Source: Thiodiazotropha sp040791665
GTDB lineage: Bacteria; Pseudomonadota; Gammaproteobacteria; Chromatiales; Chromatiaceae
Direction of reading: 5' to 3'
Length of the DNA: 64,000 nucleotides
NCBI GenBank assembly: GCA_040791665.1
Contig: JBFNNX010000023.1
Span: forward strand, 372,001 to 436,000
The translations under genes and the position numbers were made by a program. Shown one piece after another: positions 56,344-64,000 of this stretch. Every line of letters begins with the position of its first letter. Position 1 is the stretch's first letter. The notes under the pieces were generated by a model that was not told where the DNA came from, made no database searches, and saw nothing but the letters and a program-made list of their open reading frames with translations.

Positions 56344-57276
56344 ATGGAGACGTATAACGTGTGGTTTCTGCATAATTATCTATATAGATTCGAACAACTG
56401 TTCGGCTTAAGTATGTTAAGTCAAAAACAAATGCTCTTCGCCATACTGCTGTCTGTCATTCCGGGATTAGGACAAGTTTATGCTGACAGATTATATCGTG
56501 GTTTTACATTTTATTTTGGACTGATTTTCATATCCTGGATAAGCGCAATTGTGTTTACTAGGATTGATTCACGCTATATAACTATTGTTGTTCTCTGCAT
56601 ACCGTTCATCTATGCACTGGCAATCTGCGCAGATGCTGCCTATTGCGTGGTAAAACCGCCTCAACAGACCAAGCCAATAAAAATACAAACCAAATGGTAT
56701 CGTATTTCCGTTTTTATCCTGATTACTTTTTCTGCAAACATGCTGATGGATTACCTGATTGGCAAACATATAGTCCGCGCATTCTTCGTAACTACAGAAA
56801 GCATGTCCCCAAACATCATGAAATATGATTTGCTGTTGATAGACAAAATTACCCAACCATTAGCCGGTGATGTGGTTTTGCTTGAGTTCAGTGGTAACAA
56901 CAAGGATGAATCAATATTCAAAATCATCGAAAGCCAAACGCTACGCCGAATTATTGCCGCCCCCGGTGACAGGGTAGAGATAGTTGGTACCCAAGTCTAT
57001 GTAAATAACTTGTCGATAAAGGAAAAATACATCCGTTTTGGTCAGTCCCACAGCCACAATATCTATATCTCGAAAAACTACCGCTGGGGACCCGAGGTTG
57101 TCCCTGCAGATTCGTTTTTCGTACTTTCTGATTCCAGGCAGTATGGTTTCGACAGTAGAACGTTCGGATTTGTGCCTAAGAGTTACATACGAGGAACTGT
57201 CTCTAAAGTGCTTTGGTCATGGAACCTCGATGATGGCCATTTCAAGTGGGAAAGAACCGCTTTAAATATCAAGTGA
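56344..57276 (+). CDS. Membrane signal-peptidase-I-like protein with Lys to Arg change
   Basis: 310 residues. The N-terminal 140 hold about four helices starting SVIPGLGQVYADRLYRGF, a membrane domain sometimes fused to S26 peptidases. The S26A part follows: Ser153 in TESMSPNIMKYD, GDVVLLEF, R201-R202 in TLRRIIAAPGDRVEI and the DSRQYGFDSR box. The catalytic lysine (normally KR before xxGxPGD) is Arg201. It would sit in the inner membrane facing the periplasm. Located between modules A and B, it may process or hold cytochromes of this locus, or be inactive. It is not a housekeeping LepB, whose usual neighbours are missing. Start codon is not certain. Confidence 0.75.
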   Translation: METYNVWFLHNYLYRFEQLFGLSMLSQKQMLFAILLSVIPGLGQVYADRLYRGFTFYFGLIFISWISAIVFTRIDSRYITIVVLCIPFIYALAICADAAYCVVKPPQQTKPIKIQTKWYRISVFILITFSANMLMDYLIGKHIVRAFFVTTESMSPNIMKYDLLLIDKITQPLAGDVVLLEFSGNNKDESIFKIIESQTLRRIIAAPGDRVEIVGTQVYVNNLSIKEKYIRFGQSHSHNIYISKNYRWGPEVVPADSFFVLSDSRQYGFDSRTFGFVPKSYIRGTVSKVLWSWNLDDGHFKWERTALNIK

Positions 57277-57285
57277 GTTAAATCT

Positions 57286-58335
57286 ATGCGTTACAAGCCC
57301 TTTTCCACTCCTTTGTTTATAATTGTTTTCTGTTTTACTTTGCATCCATGCTGTAACAGCGCCTTTGCCGCAGATGAACTGAATTGCGTTCTGTGCCATA
57401 AATATAGAGGCTTGAGCCGCATAGATGAGAATGGTGAATTCAGGCTTTATTACATTAATCAAGGTCTTTTCAAGAAAGGTCCCCATAAACGCGTGCAATG
57501 CAAGGATTGCCATACAGATATAGAAAAAATACCGCATGATCCGGCAAAAAAAGTTGATTGCACGGTGCAGTGCCACCTTACCGAGCCATCCGGCGATGAA
57601 AAATTCACCCACAAGCCGGTAGCAGAAATTTTGTCCCGTAGCGTACATGGCGCGCAAAACAAAAGTAGCGAAGAGATTGAATATCCTGAAGACATCCCCT
57701 ACTGCACGGATTGCCACGATCAACCACTATATAGACCGCTATCCTTTTTCAAGGGACATGCAGCCGGGGTATCCAAACGCGGACTAAGTCGATGCATGAC
57801 CTGCCACCAGACGGGGGACTTCGCCGAAGATTTCTATAATCATGTGACCTCTCGATTGCAAAAAATGAGAGTGTCCACTGAAATCGTAACTCTCTGCGCA
57901 AAATGTCACGGTGACAAAGCGTTTCAAGAACGTCATGGGTTACAGGGAAATGTGGTCGAATCCTATTGGGAGACATTTCACGGTAAAGCAACCTATTTCG
58001 GTTCGGACGCAACACCCGATTGCATTGACTGCCATGTGGTCAATGGTGAGAACGTACACTCCATAGAAGGAAAGGAGTCTCATACCTCTGCAACGAACAG
58101 TGTAAATCTTTCCGCTACATGCAGATCCTCTGAATGTCATCGTGACGCAGGCGAAGGGATTGCGCAATTCCAGGTTCACACGGACTACGACGACCCCGAC
58201 AAGTATCCATTGCAATATTACATGCTCAAATTTTTCAAATTGCTGATGGCTAGTGTGATGTATTTTTTTGTCACAATAATCTTTCTTGAGTTATTGAGAC
58301 GTCTGTTCCCCAATTTCTCTTTCACCAAAAAATGA
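57286..58335 (+). CDS. Module B: octaheme cytochrome with C-terminal membrane anchor
   Basis: 349 residues; signal about 8-28 (AFA-AD). Sites: CVLCH, CKDCH, CTVQCH (CX3CH), CTDCH, CMTCH, CAKCH, CIDCH and CRSSECH (CX4CH), so eight haems with six canonical. A C-terminal helix (LMASVMYFFVTIIFLELL) anchors it, with a short basic tail. Paralogue of 52863 and 60158, sharing CLCHKY-like start, HKRVQCKDCHTDIEKIPHDP and FHGKATYFG. Starts 9 bp after the peptidase-like gene, likely the same transcript. Confidence 0.87.
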   Translation: MRYKPFSTPLFIIVFCFTLHPCCNSAFAADELNCVLCHKYRGLSRIDENGEFRLYYINQGLFKKGPHKRVQCKDCHTDIEKIPHDPAKKVDCTVQCHLTEPSGDEKFTHKPVAEILSRSVHGAQNKSSEEIEYPEDIPYCTDCHDQPLYRPLSFFKGHAAGVSKRGLSRCMTCHQTGDFAEDFYNHVTSRLQKMRVSTEIVTLCAKCHGDKAFQERHGLQGNVVESYWETFHGKATYFGSDATPDCIDCHVVNGENVHSIEGKESHTSATNSVNLSATCRSSECHRDAGEGIAQFQVHTDYDDPDKYPLQYYMLKFFKLLMASVMYFFVTIIFLELLRRLFPNFSFTKK

Positions 58336-58388
58336 GCAGTACCGTAACAATATTTATATAACATCTCAAAACATCAGAGAATACAGGC

Positions 58389-59183
58389 ATGCAAAGATAT
58401 CCAAGAATCACACTCAAGAACGGGAAACGCTATTTTTTCAGATTCTCACTGATACAGCGCATACAGCACATCATTCTTTTCACAACCGTAATCATACTGG
58501 CATTGACCGGTTTTCCATTACGTTACTACGATCAACCCTGGGCCAAGCCACTTTATGAATTTTTTGGCGGTATAGATACAGCGCCGTGGATCCATCGCAT
58601 AACAGGTTTGATCTTACTCGCATTATTCATTTTTCACACTGGATATTGGATCTATCTGTTTTTCAATAAACGAATTGCCCGACTCATAAGTGAAGGCAGT
58701 TTATCAATACGCAATATCTTTGTTGAATTTCTTTCCATGGAGATGATGCCTAATAAGAAGGACCTCCATGATTTAACAGATATGTTCAAATATCTGCTCT
58801 ATCTCAGCAACCACCGCCCCCATTACGACCGCATATCCTGGAAGGAGAAGTTCGATTACTTCGCTCCCTACTGGGGCATACCAATCCTGGGCCCTGCAGG
58901 TGTGGCGCTTTGGTTTCGCGACGAGCTTACTCAATTTCTACCCGGTATCGTACTCAACGCCTTCTACATCATGCATACGGACGAAGCTCTGCTTGCTGCA
59001 ATATTTCTCTTTTTTGTGCACTGGTACAACGTTCACTACTCACCCGAAAAGTTCCCCATGGCAACAGTGTTCCTCACTGGCTACCTCAGTGAAGAAGAGA
59101 TGATCCATGAACACTATGATGAATATGAACGCGTTATGAAGGAGCAGGGTCTCGAGACGGAAATCGTTCCGCAAAACCACTAG
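58389..59183 (+). CDS. Module B: haem-b membrane protein
   Basis: 264 residues, four helices. Putative haem histidines H27 (RIQHIILF), H69 (WIHRITG), H83 (FHTGYW) and a C-terminal cluster HTDEALLAAIFLFFVHWYNVHYSPEKFPM. Same family as 54058 and 61348 but shorter. 53 bp after the octaheme gene, 15 bp before the triheme gene. It would link the quinone pool to the haem chain. Confidence 0.85.
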   Translation: MQRYPRITLKNGKRYFFRFSLIQRIQHIILFTTVIILALTGFPLRYYDQPWAKPLYEFFGGIDTAPWIHRITGLILLALFIFHTGYWIYLFFNKRIARLISEGSLSIRNIFVEFLSMEMMPNKKDLHDLTDMFKYLLYLSNHRPHYDRISWKEKFDYFAPYWGIPILGPAGVALWFRDELTQFLPGIVLNAFYIMHTDEALLAAIFLFFVHWYNVHYSPEKFPMATVFLTGYLSEEEMIHEHYDEYERVMKEQGLETEIVPQNH

Positions 59184-59198
59184 CGCCGGGCCATAAAC

Positions 59199-60107
59199 AT
59201 GATGAAAACGATGAAATCGATAATCCGCACGCTCTACATACTCGCTCTTATGGGGTTCACCCTGTGGTATGGATATTTTCTCTACCCAATCATTTTCGGC
59301 AGCACTGAACTTGATGATGAAATAGATATCGTCAACCAGGAAATCGAGATGTTTTTCGGTGAAGGGACAACCGAGGAGGAAAAGGAGTTTCTCAAATCGC
59401 TTAAACAACAGCAGCGTGTTTCCACCACCGATCTCGGCTATATGGTAATCGAGGAGCAATATGTCAAGGGACATTTCCATCATGTGGGAATGAAAGTAGA
59501 GACTGACAACAACAGCACCTGCATCAGATGTCATGGCGCCGTGCCCCATGACAGGGCGAAGACCATACGCGCGTTCCTCAACATGCATGCGTTTTATATG
59601 GCCTGCGAAACCTGTCATGTACGCCCTGAAGAGTATGAAGAGCCCTATCTATTTCGTTGGTACGCCAAAGAAACTGGTGTAATTACAGCCAATCCTCCCG
59701 GCTTGAATACTTTGGACGAGTCCATGTACGGCAACTATGCCGCAAAGATTTCCCCCGGAGAGATTACGAAGGACGGAACTTTCAGACTCCTCTATGGAGC
59801 AAAGGAGCTTGCGTTTGTAGAACGTTATTTGAAAGAGGAGAGTCGCTTGAATGACACTCAGAAGTCGAAAATGAAAAAGGTAATCCATCGAAACGTAAAC
59901 GAAGAGCCTTTAATCTGCGATGGGTGTCATACCATTAAAGATGATCCCTATCTGCCATTCGCTTTGCTTGGATATCCGAAACAACGTCTGCATGAGCTCA
60001 CCAGCACTGAAGTGGTCGGCATGATCAACAAATATCAACAGTTTTATATTCCTAACTTGCTAAAAGGTGGCGGCATGGAAAAAAATGACAAGGCGCAGGA
60101 GTACTGA
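59199..60107 (+). CDS. Module B: triheme cytochrome with N-terminal anchor
   Basis: 302 residues. One membrane helix (about 8-32), an acidic coiled stretch (DDEIDIVNQEIEMFF), then CIRCH, CETCH and CDGCH. TCIRCHGAVPHD, IRAFLNMHAFYMACETCH and ELTSTEVVGMINKYQQFYIPNLL match the other two triheme proteins. Periplasmic haem domain. Start at 59199 or the next in-frame ATG (59202). Confidence 0.87.
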   Translation: MMKTMKSIIRTLYILALMGFTLWYGYFLYPIIFGSTELDDEIDIVNQEIEMFFGEGTTEEEKEFLKSLKQQQRVSTTDLGYMVIEEQYVKGHFHHVGMKVETDNNSTCIRCHGAVPHDRAKTIRAFLNMHAFYMACETCHVRPEEYEEPYLFRWYAKETGVITANPPGLNTLDESMYGNYAAKISPGEITKDGTFRLLYGAKELAFVERYLKEESRLNDTQKSKMKKVIHRNVNEEPLICDGCHTIKDDPYLPFALLGYPKQRLHELTSTEVVGMINKYQQFYIPNLLKGGGMEKNDKAQEY

Positions 60108-60157
60108 CGTATTGATACCAATGTGTACACCTATTGAATTCTTAACGGACAAAAAAG

Positions 60158-61351
60158 ATGGACTCACAAACATTGCATGATGCAAATAACAGAATTGCCA
60201 TAGCAGCGTTACCGGAGGGTTCTCCGAAGAGTAAAGGCTATGAAATCTATGCTCCACGCACGCCCATCAATTCAAGTAAGGCAGTTCTGTTTACTCTATT
60301 GTTTTGTCTGATATCAACCGTAACCGTTGCCGTGGACGATGAAAACTGCCTGATGTGCCATAAAATGCCGGGGTTGGGTATCTATATCAAGGATGAGAAA
60401 CAGAATGCCGTCAAACGTATTTTTTACATCAACGAGGAGTTATTCAAAGCTTCATACCATGGCAGACTACCATGCACAAGTTGTCACCAAGGCGTAAATG
60501 AGATTCCTCACGACACAACAGAAAGAGTCGATTGTGCAAGTGACTGTCATATTCAGGACCCATCCAACAACAGCAAATTCAGCCATGCTGACATTGTCCT
60601 TGACTTCTCGACGAGCGCCCATGGCATGCAACACAAGATACAGGGCCCACAGGAGGATCTACCGACCTGCAAATACTGTCACTCAAACAAGCCCTATCAA
60701 CTCAGTGATTCCAATCACCAGGAAAGAGTGACACTTCTCAAAATCTGCATGCAGTGCCATGGTTCAGAAGCGTGGACCGAGCGATTTTTCAAACATATAA
60801 ATTATCGCACCATGAGCAGACGCACCTCAAAACAGATTGTCGAATTGTGCAGTCAATGCCACGCGGATCAGGCAATGATGGATAATCATGAACTCGACGT
60901 GGTAATCGGGTTTAACGATACATTCCATGGCAAGGCTATCCGCTACGGCAATACCGATGTAGCGAACTGCCTGAGTTGCCATGCTCCCTATCAGTACGGC
61001 TTCTCTCCTCACAGCATACTTTCGCAAAGGCAGCATAATTCCCCCGTTTCCAACAAAAATAAAATCGAGACATGTCGTCAAGCAGGCTGTCATACGGAAG
61101 CCAAGGAGGAATTCGCGACAAGCGGCAGGATACATCCATCTTCACTGACTCCCGCCAAAATGGCAAGCCGCAAGTCTCCCCATCGCGCCGATGAAGAGGT
61201 CCCTGACACTGAGTTCCAGGAGTGGGTGTTACATATGATAGCTCTTTTTTACAAGGCCTTGATCATCGTCGTAGTCGGCGCTCTTGCCATTCATCAATTT
61301 CTTGAGTTGCTCACATTACGCCGAGAGAGAAAGATAAAGGAGAGAGGATGA
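60158..61351 (+). CDS. Module C: octaheme cytochrome with C-terminal membrane anchor
   Basis: 397 residues. A 40-residue hydrophilic leader precedes the hydrophobic export segment (AVLFTLLFCLISTVTVAV, about 42-60), longer than in modules A and B. Sites: CLMCH, CTSCH, CASDCH (CX3CH), CKYCH, CMQCH, CSQCH, CLSCH and CRQAGCH (CX4CH). C-terminal anchor LIIVVVGALAIHQFLELL and a basic tail. The haem order and spacing follow module B. The cytochrome b gene overlaps its stop by 4 bp. Confidence 0.87.
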   Translation: MDSQTLHDANNRIAIAALPEGSPKSKGYEIYAPRTPINSSKAVLFTLLFCLISTVTVAVDDENCLMCHKMPGLGIYIKDEKQNAVKRIFYINEELFKASYHGRLPCTSCHQGVNEIPHDTTERVDCASDCHIQDPSNNSKFSHADIVLDFSTSAHGMQHKIQGPQEDLPTCKYCHSNKPYQLSDSNHQERVTLLKICMQCHGSEAWTERFFKHINYRTMSRRTSKQIVELCSQCHADQAMMDNHELDVVIGFNDTFHGKAIRYGNTDVANCLSCHAPYQYGFSPHSILSQRQHNSPVSNKNKIETCRQAGCHTEAKEEFATSGRIHPSSLTPAKMASRKSPHRADEEVPDTEFQEWVLHMIALFYKALIIVVVGALAIHQFLELLTLRRERKIKERG

Positions 61352-62034
61352 ATACTGAATGCAATCAAAGCCAGAGGCAATTTGTCAGACTGACAAAAAA
61401 CCAGCGCATACAACATGTGATCCTGTTTACATCCACGGGTTTACTAATCCTGACCGGTTTTATGCTGCAGGGGGAAAAGTGGGTTATAGAGATGTTTGGA
61501 TCCGCCGGGGATACGATTTTCTGGTGGCGCAGCCTGATCCATCGCATAGCCGGCGTCTCTGTAACGATTATCTGTCTCTACCATATCTACTATGTCGCCT
61601 TTACCTATGAGGGAAGAGCGTGGCTTAGTGACATGCTTCCTAAATGGAAAGATCTCATCGATCTTTACCACAATGTGGGCTTCATGCTCGGTATCAGGAA
61701 AGCGGGACCAAAATTGGATCGTTTTACCTATTTGGAAAAACTCGAATATTTTTCTGTCTGGTTCGGCATGTTTATAGTGATTACTACCGGTTTCATGATG
61801 TGGACCGAGTACTTGTGGCCAAAATTTTATCTCGATATTGCCAATGCTTTTCATCTCGGAGAGGCGACCCTTGCCGCTCTGGCCATTATCGTGGGACACA
61901 TCTTCACAGTACACTACCACCCTCATGCCTACCCAATGAATCGCGCTTTCATCGATGGTTATATCAACGAAGACTTGATGAAGAGAGAACACCCGCTCTG
62001 GTATGAGCGAGAAGTCTTAAACAATGGGCACTAA
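61348..62034 (+). CDS. Module C: haem-b membrane protein
   Basis: 228 residues, four helices. H23 (RIQHVILF), H65 (LIHRIAG), H79 (LYHIYY) and a C-terminal histidine group (FHLGEATLAALAIIVGHIF, VHYHPHAYPM). Shortest of the three paralogues. It overlaps the octaheme gene by 4 bp (ATGA), and the triheme gene starts 29 bp later, so module C is one operon unit. Confidence 0.85.
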   Translation: MNTECNQSQRQFVRLTKNQRIQHVILFTSTGLLILTGFMLQGEKWVIEMFGSAGDTIFWWRSLIHRIAGVSVTIICLYHIYYVAFTYEGRAWLSDMLPKWKDLIDLYHNVGFMLGIRKAGPKLDRFTYLEKLEYFSVWFGMFIVITTGFMMWTEYLWPKFYLDIANAFHLGEATLAALAIIVGHIFTVHYHPHAYPMNRAFIDGYINEDLMKREHPLWYEREVLNNGH

Positions 62035-62063
62035 TTCATTTCAAGTCAATAATGAGATAGGTA

Positions 62064-62858
62064 ATGACTAATACATCCAGACACGCCTCTCCACTGAAAA
62101 TGTTGCTAATAGACCTGATAATGGGTTTGACTTTCCTACTGTTATTGGGATTCGCGCTATGGTTGATTTGGATAACCTATTTTCGCGAATATTTCGACAC
62201 AGGAATTATTCAAAAGAGCAAACCGGGCAGCATCGAGTATCTGACTGTCGCTGGAATGAATACACGGGACCATTTTCATAATCTCGATGAAAGCCTTTTA
62301 AAGATTGCAAACTCTCCTTCTCTCTGTATGAAGTGTCATGGAAGCTACCCGCATTCAAAATCCAAGCAGTTACGGGCCTTTCTAAACGCCCATGCCTATT
62401 TTATGGCTTGCGAGGTCTGTCACCTCGAGAATGAAAAAAGGAGACTGGTGAAGTTTAAATGGCTTGATGACAAAACCGGCAAGGCGATGAATTTCTATCC
62501 CACCAAATTACGGGCCAAAATTGTACCGATCGTAACAGTTGCCGATTCATTTAAACGCCTTGATGAAACGGGCGACAGTCAATTCGTCGGGGAATATTTA
62601 GCCGTTCGAAATGAGCTTGACGCAGACCAGGAGGCGGCAGCCAAAGTCAGGATACATCAAAATGTGTCCGATACCGCTATCTCCTGCGACGATTGTCATA
62701 CCGCCGAAAAAACACCCTACTTACCCTATGAAGAATTGAATTTTTCACCGCAAAGAATCGCAGATATTTCAGGCACCGAGGTTGTGGGGATGATTAACAA
62801 ATACAAGAACTTCTATTTACCGAACCTGTTGCAGGACGGTTCTCGCGATTCTGAATAA
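62064..62858 (+). CDS. Module C: triheme cytochrome with N-terminal anchor
   Basis: 264 residues. Membrane helix about 12-35 (LIMGLTFLLLLGFALWLIW), then CMKCH, CEVCH and CDDCH. SLCMKCHGSYPH, LRAFLNAHAYFMACEVCH and ISGTEVVGMINKYKNFYLPNLL are the family landmarks. Shortest of the three triheme proteins; its periplasmic part is similar in length to module B. Haem domain in the periplasm. Confidence 0.87.
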   Translation: MTNTSRHASPLKMLLIDLIMGLTFLLLLGFALWLIWITYFREYFDTGIIQKSKPGSIEYLTVAGMNTRDHFHNLDESLLKIANSPSLCMKCHGSYPHSKSKQLRAFLNAHAYFMACEVCHLENEKRRLVKFKWLDDKTGKAMNFYPTKLRAKIVPIVTVADSFKRLDETGDSQFVGEYLAVRNELDADQEAAAKVRIHQNVSDTAISCDDCHTAEKTPYLPYEELNFSPQRIADISGTEVVGMINKYKNFYLPNLLQDGSRDSE

Positions 62859-62921
62859 ATCACCATGAGAAAACACCATTCGCGACATTACCGCAACTAA
62901 AGCCCGAAAGGTAACGAATAG

Positions 62922-63845
62922 ATGATATACGCGCTTCTCATCCTTTTCCTGCCCCTACCACTCATGGCCTCGGAGGAGAGCCCTCCGCTCGTGGAGTACC
63001 AAAAGATAATGGAGCTGACCGGCGCTCCCGAAGGGGCAATGATCATGCCTACAGACATTGCTATTGGCAAGCAGCAACGTGTCTATATCGTCGACAGCGG
63101 CAATCACAGGGTAGTGGTGTATGCAGAGAACGGCTCCTTTCTATTCGCTTTCGGTTCACAAGGCAGCGGCAGGGGTCAGCTGGATTCGCCTGTCGGCATT
63201 ACCACATCCAGTGATGGCCGTGTGCTCGTTTCGGATCGGGGCAACAAGAGGATCCAGATCTACGACGCCGATGGAACATTCTTAAGGACAATACCTACGA
63301 TTGCCGGAAAATCAAGCGTCATACCTGTCGACGTTGCAGTCGATCGAGGAGGTAAGCGCATCCTTGTTTCCGCTTCTGGACCCCATCATCGCATACTGGT
63401 CTTCAATAACAATGGCAAGGTAATTGGCGTTTGGGGGAAACCTGGCAATAATCAAGGCGAATTCCGTTACCCGGCCACGCTGGCGGTTAGCCAGGAAAAT
63501 GAAACCTATGTCGTTGATGTCTTCAACACCAGGGTTCAGGTCCTCGACCGGAAAGGAAAATTTTTGGTATCAGTCGGTTCATGGGGGATAACACCTGGAC
63601 ATCTGTTCCGTCCCAAGGGTGTTGCAATCGAGAATGGCGGTCAGATTCTAGTCAGCGACAGCTATCTTGGCGTGGTCCAGATATATAACAGCGATACCCG
63701 GTTTCATGCAGTGCTCGGAGAGAACGGAGAAATTGCACGCTTTGAGACACCGGCTGGTATTGCAATCGACAAACGGGATCGGGTATATATCGCGGAGGTT
63801 ATGGCCAATAGGGTTACTGTCTTTCAACCAGTGCAGACGCCATAG
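62922..63845 (+). CDS. NHL-repeat periplasmic protein
   Basis: 307 residues with a signal peptide (IYALLILFLPLPLMASE, cleavage near MA-SE) and no lipobox. Six NHL units, for example MPTDIAIGKQQRVYIVDSG, DSPVGITTSSDGRVLVSD, RPKGVAIENGGQILVSDS. It is the third NHL protein in this locus and the only one without a lipid anchor, so it is probably soluble in the periplasm or secreted. A further cytochrome gene follows by 5 bp, repeating the NHL-then-cytochrome order at 48992/50044. Confidence 0.85.
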   Translation: MIYALLILFLPLPLMASEESPPLVEYQKIMELTGAPEGAMIMPTDIAIGKQQRVYIVDSGNHRVVVYAENGSFLFAFGSQGSGRGQLDSPVGITTSSDGRVLVSDRGNKRIQIYDADGTFLRTIPTIAGKSSVIPVDVAVDRGGKRILVSASGPHHRILVFNNNGKVIGVWGKPGNNQGEFRYPATLAVSQENETYVVDVFNTRVQVLDRKGKFLVSVGSWGITPGHLFRPKGVAIENGGQILVSDSYLGVVQIYNSDTRFHAVLGENGEIARFETPAGIAIDKRDRVYIAEVMANRVTVFQPVQTP

Positions 63846-63849
63846 CGGT

Positions 63850-64000
63850 ATGAACAGAATATCACGCCGCAAATCCATCGATACATCCATGCCATGGGGG
63901 GCACAGTTATTGTTGATGCTACTCATCTATTGGTTACCCATGGACAATCATGCCGCGCGCGTGGTTGCCGAAAAACGCGAATGCGCAACATGTCACATCG
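63850..64000 (+). CDS. Multiheme cytochrome, start only
   Basis: Cut by the window edge. The visible 50 codons give a basic N-terminus, a hydrophobic export segment (LLLMLLIYWLP, about 20-30) and a first haem site CATCH near residue 46. ATG at 63850, 5 bp after the NHL gene, so the cytochrome locus continues beyond the window. Confidence 0.7.
   Translation, partial: MNRISRRKSIDTSMPWGAQLLLMLLIYWLPMDNHAARVVAEKRECATCHI

Noticed and set aside
52863..61351. Treating CX3CH and CX4CH as sequencing errors in CXXCH
   Set aside because: They recur at equivalent positions in three diverged paralogues with the frame intact on both sides.
52863..62858. The triplicate modules as an assembly artefact
   Set aside because: The copies differ throughout in sequence, length, gene spacing and anchor number.
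1..64000. CRISPR arrays and rRNA genes
   Set aside because: No regularly spaced repeats and no rRNA sequence were seen in reading the window.

Overview
The window looks like a gammaproteobacterial chromosome. Supporting this are the guaB-guaA pair next to xseA, a CGFS glutaredoxin, RecQ, an iron superoxide dismutase, an N-acetylglutaminylglutamine-type amidotransferase, GGDEF/EAL, HD-GYP and HDOD signalling proteins, and a gnnA-gnnB-lpxA lipid A module known from Acidithiobacillus. The rich c-type cytochrome content suggests a respiratory generalist or chemolithotroph, possibly a sulfur-oxidising Chromatiales relative. The genus cannot be fixed from sequence alone.

Layout. (1) 1-1789: an RCK-type potassium channel gene, probably native chromosome. 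(2) 1790-17863: about 16 kb of inserted DNA at the 3' end of guaA. The last four codons of guaA (12 bp) recur exactly at 1790 and 11004, in the same orientation as at guaA itself (17864). The 60-100 bp after the two outer copies also resemble each other. I read this as two tandem genomic islands of about 9.2 and 6.9 kb, with no integrase left. Cargo: three toxin-antitoxin pairs, a decayed TOTE-type primase gene, the 3' half of a tRNA-Gly(TCC), gnnA-gnnB-lpxA (lipid A with an amide-linked acyl chain), a decayed IS91-family transposase, and a three-gene defence candidate (OLD-family nuclease, UvrD-like helicase, DUF6883-like protein) related to Gabija. (3) 17864-39200: mostly ordinary chromosome, with guaAB, a periplasmic-sensor GGDEF-EAL protein, xseA, an aldehyde dehydrogenase, a CBS protein, dCMP deaminase with grxD, HD-GYP, an asparagine-synthetase-like amidotransferase with a small lipoprotein, recQ, an HDOD protein, a lone HyuB and sodB. 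(4) 39200-45600: gene-poor, AT-rich DNA holding an NrfJ-like periplasmic protein, a pentaheme cytochrome, an orphan sigma-54 response regulator and a tetraheme cytochrome.

(5) 45694-64000, running off the right edge: a very large electron-transfer locus. It starts with two NHL-repeat lipoproteins around a 705-residue outer-membrane beta-barrel, a dodecaheme and an octaheme cytochrome. Three successive copies of one module follow: an octaheme cytochrome with a C-terminal membrane anchor, a haem-b membrane protein, and an N-terminally anchored triheme cytochrome. A membrane signal-peptidase-like protein whose general-base lysine is replaced by arginine sits between modules A and B. A third NHL protein and the start of another cytochrome close the window. 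I count 57 CXXCH motifs and six CX3CH or CX4CH motifs between 41501 and 64000.

How it may work together (inference): the haem-b proteins exchange electrons with the quinone pool, the anchored triheme and octaheme cytochromes carry them across the periplasm, and the barrel with its cytochromes and NHL proteins forms an outer-membrane conduit to an extracellular donor or acceptor. The sigma-54 regulator inside the locus is the obvious candidate controller. The tandem triplicated module with conserved non-canonical haem motifs is the most novel-looking system here.
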